Shown in pieces: positions 25,931 through 34,242 of a stretch of DNA of 64,000 nucleotides. A program made the translations under genes and the position numbers. Location of the stretch: NCBI RefSeq assembly GCF_001028175.1, contig NZ_AEJF01000144.1, positions 22,814-86,813 of the forward strand. Reading direction: 5' to 3'. The notes under the pieces were generated by a model that was not told where the DNA came from, searched no databases, and worked only from the letters and a program-made list of their open reading frames with translations. This DNA is from Caballeronia mineralivorans PML1(12) (GTDB taxonomy: Bacteria > Pseudomonadota > Gammaproteobacteria > Burkholderiales > Burkholderiaceae). How positions within the stretch are numbered: the stretch's first letter is position 1; each line of letters opens with the position of its first letter.

Positions 25931-28171
25931 ATGAATCTAATGACACGTCCTCCATCGCCTCCGGTCGATAAAGAAGAAGATCTCGATCTCGTCACGATCC
26001 TGGATGTCATGATCGAAAGCCGTTGGCTGATCGCTTTGGTGACCGGCGCCTTCCTGGCGCTCGGCCTCCTGTACGCGTTCGCTACCGAGCCCGTCTATCA
26101 GACGGACATCATGATCCAGGTAGAAGAAAGTCCCGACTCGTCGGCGGCCAAGAGCATGCTGGGCGACGTGTCGTCCCTCTTCGACGTGAAGTCGACGGCC
26201 GCCGCGGAGAGCCAGATCCTGGCCTCCCGCCTCGTTGTCACGCGGGCGGTGGAGCAGCTGCGGACCTACATAGAAGCCGGCCCCAGGCGCTTTCCGGTCA
26301 TCGGCAACTGGCTGGCGCGGCAGAACGACAATCTGTCCACACCCGGCCTGTTCGGGTTCGGTGGTTATGGATGGGGCAATGAACGCATCGACGTGCAACG
26401 CTTCGACGTGCCGCAGGATCTCGAGAGCAAACGATTCACGCTGGCTGTCACCGACGCTACCCACTACCGTTTGTCGGGCAGCGATCTGGACCAGCCGTTC
26501 ACGGGCCAGGTCGGCCGGCTCGAAACGATTCCCTCGTCCTACGGGAACCTGAGCCTGCTGGTCAACAGCTTGCACGGCAACGCCGGCGCGGAGTTCGTCC
26601 TGAGGCGTTATTCGAAGCTCAAGACCATCGAAAAACTGCAGGACAACCTCGACGTGCAGGAGAAGGTCAAGCAGTCGGGCATCCTGATCGCGAGCCTGCA
26701 GGACACCAAGCCGCGGCGCGTAGCCGACCTGCTGAACGCGATCGCCACGCTGTACGTGGCTCAGAACGTGGCGCGCAAGTCCGCTGAAGCGGCGCAGTCG
26801 CTCCAGTTCCTCGATACCCAGTTGCCTGAAATAAAGTCGCGGCTTGAAGTGGCGCAGGCGCGCTACACCGCCATGCGCGACCGGCGCGGATCGATCGACA
26901 TGACCGAGGAAGCCAAGCTTGCGCTGGCCCAATCCGCCGATGCCAAGACGCGGCTGCTCGAGTTGCAGCAGCGGCGCGACGAACTGATCCTGCGCTTCAA
27001 CCCGACGCATCCGGCCATTCGTGCAATCGACGAGCAGCTTGCCAGCCTGCGCCGCTTCACTGACACTTCCGCAGCCCAGATCAAGCTGCTGCCCGATGCG
27101 CAACAGGACATTGTCAGGTCGATGCTCGATGTCCAGGTGAATACCGATCTTTATACCTCGCTCCTGAACAACTTCCAGCAATTGCAGCTGGTCAAGGCGG
27201 GCAAGACCGGCAACGTGCGGCTGGTCGACACGGCCGTCACGCCCGAAGATCCGGTAAAACCGAAACGTTTGCTCGTCGTGCTCGGTTCGCTGCTGGCGGG
27301 CGGATTTCTCGGTGTAGTCGTGGCGTTCGTCAGAAACATGCTGTTTCGCGGCATCAGTGATCCTAATGAAATAGAGCGGCGCAGCGGCCTGCATGTTTAT
27401 TCGACCATCCCGTTGAGCGAACGGCAGCAGGCGCTATCCAAGCGGATCCGCGCCAAGGCGCCGGGCGTGAAGATGCTGGCGCTGGATGCGCCGGAAGACC
27501 CGTCCATCGAAAGCTTCCGCAGCCTTCGGACCGCGCTTCAGTTCACGATGTTCAACGCGAAGAATAACGTCGTGCTGATCACGGGGCCGGCGCCTTCAGT
27601 CGGCAAATCGTTCGTCTCGGCGAACTTCGCTACGGTGCTGAGCACCGCCGGAAAACGTGTGCTGCTGATCGACGCCGACTTGCGGAAAGGGTATCTCCAC
27701 CAGTATTTCGGTCTGGAACGCGGTGTCGGGCTGTCGGAGGTCATCTCGGGCCAAAGCAGCGTGGAGGCGGCGTTGCACCGGGGTGTCGTGCCGGATCTGG
27801 ACTTCATTTCCACGGGCGCGCAACCGCGCAACCCGGCCGAACTACTGCTTAACGACCGGCTGCTCAAGCTGGTGCAAGAGGTTTCGGAGGCGTACGACAT
27901 CGTCGTGATCGATACGGCGCCGGTACTGGTCGCCGCCGATGCCGGCATTCTCGCGCCCGCTGCGGGCACCGTGTTCCTGGTCGCCTGGGCGAGCGTGACC
28001 AAGATGGGCGAGATTACGGAGTCGGTGAAGCGGCTGGCGCAGAGTGGGGTCGAGCCGACCGGCGTGCTGTTCAATGGCCTGAACCTGATGCATGTGAAGT
28101 ACGGCTATGGTTCGAAGTACGGCGCCTACCGGTACGCGGCTTACGCGTATGAAAGCGACGCGAAAAAGTAG
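25931..28171 (+). CDS. wzc: Polysaccharide co-polymerase and BY-type tyrosine kinase
   Basis: A 746-residue inner-membrane protein controlling chain length and export. The N-terminal Wzz domain is bounded by membrane helices near residues 35-53 and about 445-465, with a long periplasmic coiled-coil-rich part and a GNVR-like region. The cytoplasmic kinase shows Walker A with Lys559 (GPAPSVGKSFVSANF) and Walker A' with Asp581 and Asp583 (LLIDADLRKG). The C-terminus is a tyrosine cluster with seven tyrosines in about twenty residues, the autophosphorylation tail that Wzb acts on. It is the last export gene before the Kdo set. Confidence 0.95.
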   Translation: MNLMTRPPSPPVDKEEDLDLVTILDVMIESRWLIALVTGAFLALGLLYAFATEPVYQTDIMIQVEESPDSSAAKSMLGDVSSLFDVKSTAAAESQILASRLVVTRAVEQLRTYIEAGPRRFPVIGNWLARQNDNLSTPGLFGFGGYGWGNERIDVQRFDVPQDLESKRFTLAVTDATHYRLSGSDLDQPFTGQVGRLETIPSSYGNLSLLVNSLHGNAGAEFVLRRYSKLKTIEKLQDNLDVQEKVKQSGILIASLQDTKPRRVADLLNAIATLYVAQNVARKSAEAAQSLQFLDTQLPEIKSRLEVAQARYTAMRDRRGSIDMTEEAKLALAQSADAKTRLLELQQRRDELILRFNPTHPAIRAIDEQLASLRRFTDTSAAQIKLLPDAQQDIVRSMLDVQVNTDLYTSLLNNFQQLQLVKAGKTGNVRLVDTAVTPEDPVKPKRLLVVLGSLLAGGFLGVVVAFVRNMLFRGISDPNEIERRSGLHVYSTIPLSERQQALSKRIRAKAPGVKMLALDAPEDPSIESFRSLRTALQFTMFNAKNNVVLITGPAPSVGKSFVSANFATVLSTAGKRVLLIDADLRKGYLHQYFGLERGVGLSEVISGQSSVEAALHRGVVPDLDFISTGAQPRNPAELLLNDRLLKLVQEVSEAYDIVVIDTAPVLVAADAGILAPAAGTVFLVAWASVTKMGEITESVKRLAQSGVEPTGVLFNGLNLMHVKYGYGSKYGAYRYAAYAYESDAKK

Positions 28172-28233
28172 GCGTGTGAGTGCAGTGGCCCATGTTGTAG
28201 TCTTGAGCGCGTGATGCCGTTGAACCAATCCTG

Positions 28234-28250
28234 CCCGTCAAGGTGACGGG
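28234..28250. other. Short hairpin between wzc and kdsA
   Basis: A perfect seven-base stem (cccgtca and tgacggg) with a three-base loop. No T run follows, so it is not a standard intrinsic terminator. It may shape the mRNA between the export genes and the Kdo genes. The 109-base gap is otherwise featureless. Confidence 0.35.
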
Positions 28251-28280
28251 TCCCGATGTATTGCTACCTGGACAATAGAC

Positions 28281-29147
28281 ATGACTGCCAGTCAACAAAT
28301 GTTGGTGATTTCAGACGACATTTTCGTATCCAATCAAGCGCCGTTCGTGTTGTTCGGCGGTATCAACGTACTCGAAGATCTCGACTCGACGCTGGCTGCC
28401 TGCGCGCGATACGTCGACGTCACGGAACGCCTGGGCATTCCATTCGTTTTCAAGGCATCGTTCGACAAGGCCAACCGCTCGTCCATGCATTCATACCGCG
28501 GAGTCGGGCTGGAAGAAGGCTTGCGGATTTTCGAAGCAGTCAAGCTGCGCTTCGGCGTCCCGGTGCTGACCGACGTTCACGAGATTGCACAGGCCAAGCC
28601 GGTTGCCGAAGTGGTCGACGTGCTGCAGATCCCCGCGTTCCTCGCGCGTCAGACGGATCTGGTCGTTGCGATCGCGCAGACCGGCCGGACCGTCAACATC
28701 AAGAAGCCGCAGTTCATGAGCCCGGCCCAGGTCAGGCACGTGGTCAACAAGTGCCACGAGGCGGGCAACCAGAACGTCATCCTGTGCGAACGCGGCAGTT
28801 CGTTCGGTTATGACAATCTCGTCGTCGACATGCTCGGTTTCCGGACCATGCGCGAAGCGTCGGGCGGCTGCCCGGTGATCTTCGATGTCACGCACAGCCT
28901 GCAACGCCGCGACGCCGGCAGCGAAGCGTCCGGCGGCCGCCGCGAACAAGTGTTCGAACTCGCGCGCGCAGGTCTTGCCGCCGGCGTGGCGGGGCTCTTT
29001 CTCGAAGCGCATGAGAACCCGGATCAGGCACGCTGCGACGGTCCAAGTGCACTGCCGCTTGCGCTGCTCGAACCGTTTCTTGTCCAGATGAAAGCGGTCG
29101 ACGATCTGGTCAAGTCGTTCACGCCTGTCGAGGAAGGCCTGTTGTGA
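28281..29147 (+). CDS. kdsA: 3-deoxy-8-phosphooctulonate synthase
   Basis: Condenses arabinose-5-phosphate with phosphoenolpyruvate to Kdo-8-phosphate in the cytosol. The 288-residue TIM barrel shows PFVFKASFDKANRSS, VPVLTDVHE, VNIKKPQFMSP and CERGSSFGYDNLVVDM, all standard for KdsA. The upstream ribosome-binding site is weak. It begins a coupled run kdsA-kdsC-kdsB-kdsD. Burkholderia normally has housekeeping Kdo genes elsewhere for lipopolysaccharide, so this is probably a dedicated second set; that copy is outside the window. Confidence 0.95.
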   Translation: MTASQQMLVISDDIFVSNQAPFVLFGGINVLEDLDSTLAACARYVDVTERLGIPFVFKASFDKANRSSMHSYRGVGLEEGLRIFEAVKLRFGVPVLTDVHEIAQAKPVAEVVDVLQIPAFLARQTDLVVAIAQTGRTVNIKKPQFMSPAQVRHVVNKCHEAGNQNVILCERGSSFGYDNLVVDMLGFRTMREASGGCPVIFDVTHSLQRRDAGSEASGGRREQVFELARAGLAAGVAGLFLEAHENPDQARCDGPSALPLALLEPFLVQMKAVDDLVKSFTPVEEGLL

Positions 29148-29692
29148 AGAGCGGCTATCGCGGGGCGATCCGGCTCGTTCTGTTCGATGTCGACGGCGTG
29201 TTGACGGACGGGTCGATCTATCTGGACGGCGAGGGCGAATGCATCAAGCCGTTCAACGTGAAAGATGGCGTGGCGGTAGCGTTGCTGCGCGCGCATGGCA
29301 TTGCGACGGGCGTCGTGTCCGCGCGCTCGAGCCCCGCGCTGACGCTACGCGCGAGGCAACTCAAGTTCGATGTCGTCGTCACCGGCTGCGACAACAAGCT
29401 GTCGGCGTACGAACGTATCAGGGCGCAGCATGCGCTGCAGGACGCGCAGATTGCATTCGTAGGCGACGACGTGATCGACCTCGCGGCCATGGCGATCGCC
29501 GGATATTCGTGCGCACCGGCGGACGCACATCCGCTCGTGCTGCGGGCTGCCGCGTACGTGACTCAATGCGACGGCGGCCACGGTGTCGCCCGCGACGTAG
29601 CCGACCATCTTCTCGCGCTCGGCGGCCTGACGCTCGACACCGCGTACGCGCCTCTTATCAAGAAATGGAGCCGACATGACGTCAGGCAATGA
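29144..29692 (+). CDS. kdsC: Kdo-8-phosphate phosphatase
   Basis: A 182-residue HAD-superfamily phosphatase that frees Kdo from Kdo-8-phosphate. The catalytic motif is LVLFDVDGVLTDGSIY, and the Mg-binding motif is FVGDDVIDLAAM. The GTG start overlaps the kdsA stop in a GTGA junction. Length and lack of a cap domain match KdsC. Confidence 0.94.
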   Translation: MKSGYRGAIRLVLFDVDGVLTDGSIYLDGEGECIKPFNVKDGVAVALLRAHGIATGVVSARSSPALTLRARQLKFDVVVTGCDNKLSAYERIRAQHALQDAQIAFVGDDVIDLAAMAIAGYSCAPADAHPLVLRAAAYVTQCDGGHGVARDVADHLLALGGLTLDTAYAPLIKKWSRHDVRQ

Positions 29693-30476
29693 CCGGCCGC
29701 GGGTTCATGTGGTCATCCCCGCTCGCTACGGATCGACACGGCTGCCTGCCAAGCCGCTGATCGAACTCGCGGGCGTGCCGATGATCGTGCGCGTCTACCG
29801 GCGCGTCAGGGCCGCGCTGGATGCGCTCGACGCAGACACGAACGTGATCGTGGCGATCGACGACGAGCGGATTGCCGCCGTGCTCGACGCCTATAACGTT
29901 CCGGCGCTGCTGACCGATCCTGAGCATCGCTCGGGTACGGATCGAAGCGCCGAAGTGGCGGAGCGTCTCGGCTGGCATGCCGACGATCTCATCGTCAATG
30001 TGCAGGGCGACGAGCCTCTGCTGCCGTCCGCGCTGCTCACGGCGTTCATTGCGTTCTGTAACGACGATCCGCAATTGCGCATGGCGACGGTCGCCGCTCT
30101 TGTCACGGATGCGGCCCACCTGCACGATCCGAACATCGTGAAGCTTGTTGTCAATGCAGCCGGCGACGCCGCGCTGTTCTCCCGCTCGCCCATCCCCTTT
30201 TGCCGCGATGTTCCCACCGGCCAATGGCCGTTGCCGGCGTTCCTGCGTCATATCGGGATCTATGCGTATCGCCGCTCGGTGATCGGCACGCTGGCGCAGG
30301 AACCCATGTGCGAACTCGAGCAGCGGGAAAAACTCGAGCAGTTGCGGGCGATCTGGCTCGGCATTCCGATCAAGGTCATGACCTGGCCAGAAGCGCCGCC
30401 GCACGGCGTCGATACGTGGGACGACGTGAAGCGGGTGTCCGATTTTCTAATCGCCAGTAACGGAGCGTGTTCATGA
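29676..30476 (+). CDS. kdsB: CMP-Kdo synthetase
   Basis: Activates Kdo with CTP. The 266-residue enzyme shows VVIPARYGSTRLPAKPL at the N-terminus, LTDPEHRSGTDRSAEV, and the metal-binding VNVQGDEPLLP. It overlaps the end of kdsC by 17 bases and its stop overlaps the kdsD start. The product CMP-Kdo would feed a Kdo transferase such as the KpsS-like protein in the other arm. Confidence 0.94.
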   Translation: MTSGNDRPRVHVVIPARYGSTRLPAKPLIELAGVPMIVRVYRRVRAALDALDADTNVIVAIDDERIAAVLDAYNVPALLTDPEHRSGTDRSAEVAERLGWHADDLIVNVQGDEPLLPSALLTAFIAFCNDDPQLRMATVAALVTDAAHLHDPNIVKLVVNAAGDAALFSRSPIPFCRDVPTGQWPLPAFLRHIGIYAYRRSVIGTLAQEPMCELEQREKLEQLRAIWLGIPIKVMTWPEAPPHGVDTWDDVKRVSDFLIASNGACS

Positions 30477-31408
30477 ACGATTCCCCTTTTATCGCGTCTG
30501 CCGGGCGCGTGTTCGACATCGAAGCCCGCGCTGTGGCTGCACTTGCGGCGCGGCTGGACGAGGACTATTCGCGCGCGGTGCGGACCATCCTGGAGTCGAC
30601 GGGGCGGGTGATCGTGTGCGGCATGGGCAAGTCCGGCATTGTCGGGCGAAAGATTGCCGCGACGCTGGCAAGCACCGGCACGCCCGCCTTTTTCATGCAT
30701 CCCGGTGAGGCTTATCACGGCGATCTCGGCATGGTGAAGGGTAACGACGTCTTCATAGCCATTTCGAATTCGGGCGAGACGCATGAGGTCATCCAGCTCT
30801 TGCCATTCCTCAAGCAGAACGGTAACGCCGTGATCGCGATGACCGGCAAGCCCGGCTCGACATTGGCGAACGCAGCGTTTTGCCACCTCAATGTCGCAGT
30901 CGAACGCGAGGCGTGCCCGTTGCAACTCGCGCCGACCGCGTCCACCACGGCGACGCTCGCAATGGGCGATGCATTAGCCGTCACGCTCATGGAAGCCCGC
31001 GATTTCCGGCCCGAGAGCTTCGCCCGGTTTCACCCCGGCGGCTCGCTTGGCCGACGGCTGCTGCGGATGGTCGAGGACGAAATGGTCAGCGACGCGCTAC
31101 CGTTTGTAGAGGGCGCGGCGAAGGTGATGGAAGTCGTGTCAGTGATGACAAAAAGCAACCTGGGCATCGCGATCGTCAGAACCGGGGACGGTCATGGTCT
31201 CGTGACCGACGGCGATATTCGACGTGTGATCGAGGTGCATGGACAGGATGCCTTCGGCAAGTCGGCAAGCGAATTCATGTCGCATAACCCGGTTACCACC
31301 CGGATCGGCACACGAGTGGAAGATGCACTGGCGCTGCTGGAGCGGCACAAGATCACTTCGCTGCTCGTGGTTGATCACGCGGGCATTGTTGGTGTGTTCA
31401 AGAAGTAA
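30473..31408 (+). CDS. kdsD: Arabinose-5-phosphate isomerase, KdsD/KpsF type
   Basis: Turns ribulose-5-phosphate into arabinose-5-phosphate, the KdsA substrate. The 311-residue protein has an N-terminal SIS domain (VCGMGKSGIVGRKIAATLAS, ISNSGETHEV, CPLQLAPTASTTATLAMGDAL) and a C-terminal pair of CBS domains (MTKSNLGIAIVRTGDG and MSHNPVTTRIGTRVEDAL). I chose the ATG in an ATGA junction with the kdsB stop. KpsF-type isomerases in capsule loci have the same build, in line with a dedicated polymer role. Confidence 0.94.
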   Translation: MNDSPFIASAGRVFDIEARAVAALAARLDEDYSRAVRTILESTGRVIVCGMGKSGIVGRKIAATLASTGTPAFFMHPGEAYHGDLGMVKGNDVFIAISNSGETHEVIQLLPFLKQNGNAVIAMTGKPGSTLANAAFCHLNVAVEREACPLQLAPTASTTATLAMGDALAVTLMEARDFRPESFARFHPGGSLGRRLLRMVEDEMVSDALPFVEGAAKVMEVVSVMTKSNLGIAIVRTGDGHGLVTDGDIRRVIEVHGQDAFGKSASEFMSHNPVTTRIGTRVEDALALLERHKITSLLVVDHAGIVGVFKK

Positions 31409-31709
31409 CGGGCAATTAGGATAGTGAATATCCATCGAGACACGTATTAAGCATTGCGAAGTTATTCGTGGATCGACGAGTTTTCAGCTCTTTCGTCCCT
31501 GGCACCTTCTGTTTCTCTATCCAGAGCTGACAAAAGCGTGTCGCAGTCGGACACGCGGGCCGCATCGCTTTTAGCCGCGTGTACAGTGATTTTACGTCGA
31601 CAAGACGCCGCTATTTTCAACTCACTCCAGTCATACCGCCGTCTTGAACGCCTGGACTTTCAAGGACGAAGCGTAACCGGTATCGATTATTTGACCAGGG
31701 ATGAGGGTA
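31409..31709. other. Intergenic region before manC
   Basis: About 300 bases with no gene I can support. It is less GC-rich than its neighbours and may hold a separate promoter for manC. A tggcac hexamer near 31508 recalls the -24 element of a sigma-54 promoter, but the matching -12 GC is absent. A longer frame that enters manC in another phase shows no protein signature. Confidence 0.5.
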
Positions 31710-33137
31710 ATGAGCATTTTTCCGGTGATCCTGTGCGGCGGCAGCGGAACCCGTCTATGGCCGATGTCTCGCGGCGGATATCCGAAGCAGTATCTCCGGC
31801 TCGCAGGGGACCACTCGCTGATTCAGGAAACACTGCTGCGTTTGCGCGGCATGGCGGACATGACGGCGCCGATCATTGTGTCGAACAAGGAGCAGCGGTT
31901 CTTGATCGCCGAACAACTGCGTCAGGTGGGGGAGAACGCCGCAACGATCGTGCTCGAACCGGCAGCTCGTAATACTGCGCCGGCAATCGCGGTGGCGGCT
32001 TTGCTGGCGATGCACAAGTCTCCTGAAGCGCTTCTACTGGTCTTGCCATCCGATCACGTGATCAAGCATCAGGCGCCTTTTGAGCGACTGATCGAGGATG
32101 CCGCTGATATCGCTAGCGACAACTATCTGGTCACCTTCGGTATCAGCCCGACCGAGGCGCATACGGGCTACGGCTACATCCGCAGGGGTGCGCGGCTTGT
32201 CAACACCGTGGGCACTTTTGCGGTCGAGGCCTTCGTCGAGAAGCCGGATGCCGCTACAGCGACGCGTTTTGTCGAACATGGTGGTTATTACTGGAACAGC
32301 GGCATGTTGATGCTGAAGGCATCAACCTATATGGAAGAGTTGAGCCGCCATGAACCGGAGATCGCACAGCTCGCAGAGCTGTCGCTCAAAGCGGCCACTC
32401 GCAGCGGCGATTTCGTGAACCTCGACGAGGCTGCTTTCGCCGGGTGCCCAGGTATCTCCGTCGATTATGCGGTGCTGGAGAAGACGGATCGTGCGGCGGT
32501 GATCGCCGCGGTGGATCTCGGCTGGAGCGACATAGGCTCGTGGGCCGCACTTGCTGACATTGCGCAAGCCAATGCGAATGGCAACGTTCTTCTCGGCGAT
32601 GTACTGCAGGAGGATATGTCGAACTCATACGTCCGCGCGGAACACCGGATGGTCGCCGCTATCGGCCTGGACAACGTCGTGATTGTGGAAACGGCCGACG
32701 CCGTCCTGATCGTGCATCGCGATAAGACGCAGAGCGTAAAGAGGATCGTTGAACAGCTTAACGGATCGGGGCGTCAGGAATCGGTTACGCATCGGCGAGT
32801 GGTGAGGCCATGGGGGTCGTATGAATCTATCGACCAGGGCGAGCGCTTCCAGGTTAAACGAATTGTGGTGAATCCGGGCGCGCAGTTGAGCTTGCAGATG
32901 CATCACCATCGCGCGGAGCACTGGATCGTCGTGAAAGGGACCGCGCTGGTTACGAACGGCGACAAGCAAATCATGCTGACGGAAAACCAGTCGACCTACA
33001 TTCCGCTTGGTGTGACACATCGCCTTCTTAACCCTGGAAAGATTCCCCTGGAACTTATTGAAGTCCAGTCCGGCTCCTATCTTGCGGAAGACGACATCGT
33101 TCGCTTCGACGACAGCTACGGCCGGGTTCACATATGA
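31710..33137 (+). CDS. manC: Mannose-1-phosphate guanylyltransferase / mannose-6-phosphate isomerase
   Basis: A 475-residue bifunctional enzyme making GDP-mannose and interconverting mannose-6-P and fructose-6-P. The N-terminal pyrophosphorylase has VILCGGSGTRLWPMSR and GYPKQYLRL plus FVEKPDAATA. The C-terminal type II isomerase cupin shows RPWGSYESIDQGERFQVKRI and SLQMHHHRAEHWIVV with the metal-binding histidines and glutamate. The ATG of MSIFPVILCGG fits the family best; an in-frame ATG three codons upstream is also possible. Phosphomannomutase (ManB) is not in the window, so it must come from elsewhere. Confidence 0.94.
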   Translation: MSIFPVILCGGSGTRLWPMSRGGYPKQYLRLAGDHSLIQETLLRLRGMADMTAPIIVSNKEQRFLIAEQLRQVGENAATIVLEPAARNTAPAIAVAALLAMHKSPEALLLVLPSDHVIKHQAPFERLIEDAADIASDNYLVTFGISPTEAHTGYGYIRRGARLVNTVGTFAVEAFVEKPDAATATRFVEHGGYYWNSGMLMLKASTYMEELSRHEPEIAQLAELSLKAATRSGDFVNLDEAAFAGCPGISVDYAVLEKTDRAAVIAAVDLGWSDIGSWAALADIAQANANGNVLLGDVLQEDMSNSYVRAEHRMVAAIGLDNVVIVETADAVLIVHRDKTQSVKRIVEQLNGSGRQESVTHRRVVRPWGSYESIDQGERFQVKRIVVNPGAQLSLQMHHHRAEHWIVVKGTALVTNGDKQIMLTENQSTYIPLGVTHRLLNPGKIPLELIEVQSGSYLAEDDIVRFDDSYGRVHI

Positions 33138-33325
33138 CCGAAACGGCATGCACGCGTTGGCGTGTCGTGACCCGGTGAGCCATAGGGGACTCAGTGGCGC
33201 GCGCTAGAAGAATGTAAGCGCGAATGCGCGTCCGTTTGCAAGCATCTCGTGACCCATGTCGATTACAAATTGATTCGGACTACTACGTCAGTAACGTCTC
33301 TCATGACGAAATCCTCTTGACCACC

Positions 33326-34120
33326 ATGGCGACAACAAAGATGAAGAAAGTACACACGATATTCGGAATCGACATCGACGCTATTCCAATGGAGGTCGCC
33401 GTCGGCAGACTCGTTGAGTGGCTTGAATCGCCATTGGTGGCGTGCCGGTATGTGGTTACGCCAAACGTCGATCACATTGTCAAACTGAAAAAGCTTGCGC
33501 TTTTCCGCGACGCCTACAAGGCGGCTTCCATGGTCGTGGCGGATGGAAAACCGCTGGTCCTGGCTTCTCGGTTGCTGGGTCGCCCGCTTCCAGAAACGGT
33601 GCCGGGCAGTGACCTGGTGCCGCGTCTGCTTGAGAAAGCGAGCGTGATGCAGCAGCCCGTGAAGGTATTCCTGCTTGGTGCAGCGCCAGGCGTAGCCGAC
33701 CGGGCGGGATCGATCATTGCGCGTCGATGGCCTCACGTTATGGTTGCCGGTACTCATAGCCCGCCCTTCGGTTTCGAACACGTACCCGAGGAATGCGATC
33801 GTATCGTCGCGCAGATTTCGGCCTGTCAACCTGATCTTTTGATCGTTGGTTTGGGGGCGCCTAAACAGGAGTTGTGGGTTCACGCGCATAAAGAGCGGAT
33901 TGAAGCGAAGGTCGTTATTTGCGCCGGCGCGACGATCGACTTTATCGCGGGATCAAAAGCGCGGGCGCCGGTATGGATGCGTCAGGCGGGGCTCGAATGG
34001 CTGCATCGGATCGTGTGCGAGCCAAGGCGTCTTCTGGGCAGATATGTTCACGACGCGCTAGTCTTTCCGACTGTTCTGCTGCGTGAAATATTCAGCAGCG
34101 GCGTCAATGAAAAAGGCTGA
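33326..34120 (+). CDS. WecG/TagA/CpsF-family glycosyltransferase
   Basis: A 264-residue GT26 enzyme; relatives add ManNAc, ManNAcA or glucose to lipid-linked sugars. Marks are VVTPNVDHIVKLKK, VVADGKPLVLASRLLGRPL, ERVTGSD-like ETVPGSDLVPRLLEKA, VFLLGAAPGVADRA, and IVGLGAPKQELWVHAHKERI. The C-terminus APVWMRQAGLEWLHRIVCEP is the usual membrane-associating end. The start is uncertain: ATG at the position given or another five codons later, neither with a strong ribosome-binding site. It probably adds a sugar to the repeat unit begun by WcaJ. Confidence 0.88.
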   Translation: MATTKMKKVHTIFGIDIDAIPMEVAVGRLVEWLESPLVACRYVVTPNVDHIVKLKKLALFRDAYKAASMVVADGKPLVLASRLLGRPLPETVPGSDLVPRLLEKASVMQQPVKVFLLGAAPGVADRAGSIIARRWPHVMVAGTHSPPFGFEHVPEECDRIVAQISACQPDLLIVGLGAPKQELWVHAHKERIEAKVVICAGATIDFIAGSKARAPVWMRQAGLEWLHRIVCEPRRLLGRYVHDALVFPTVLLREIFSSGVNEKG

Positions 34121-34242
34121 AATTTCTCGTCTTCGAATTCCCATGGCAGTCGCTTCGGCTTGCCTTAGAACTGGCAGACGGAACAACGCGACGGTGCGCG
34201 GCATTTCCGTCCGCAATTACCTGGCCACTATGGGGTCTTGCA

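Noticed and set aside
25937..27394. 485-residue leftward frame
   Set aside because: Antisense to wzc, with no signature and no ribosome-binding site.
31500..31530. Possible sigma-54 promoter before manC
   Set aside because: A tggcac element is present, but the required GC at the -12 position is missing at the correct spacing.
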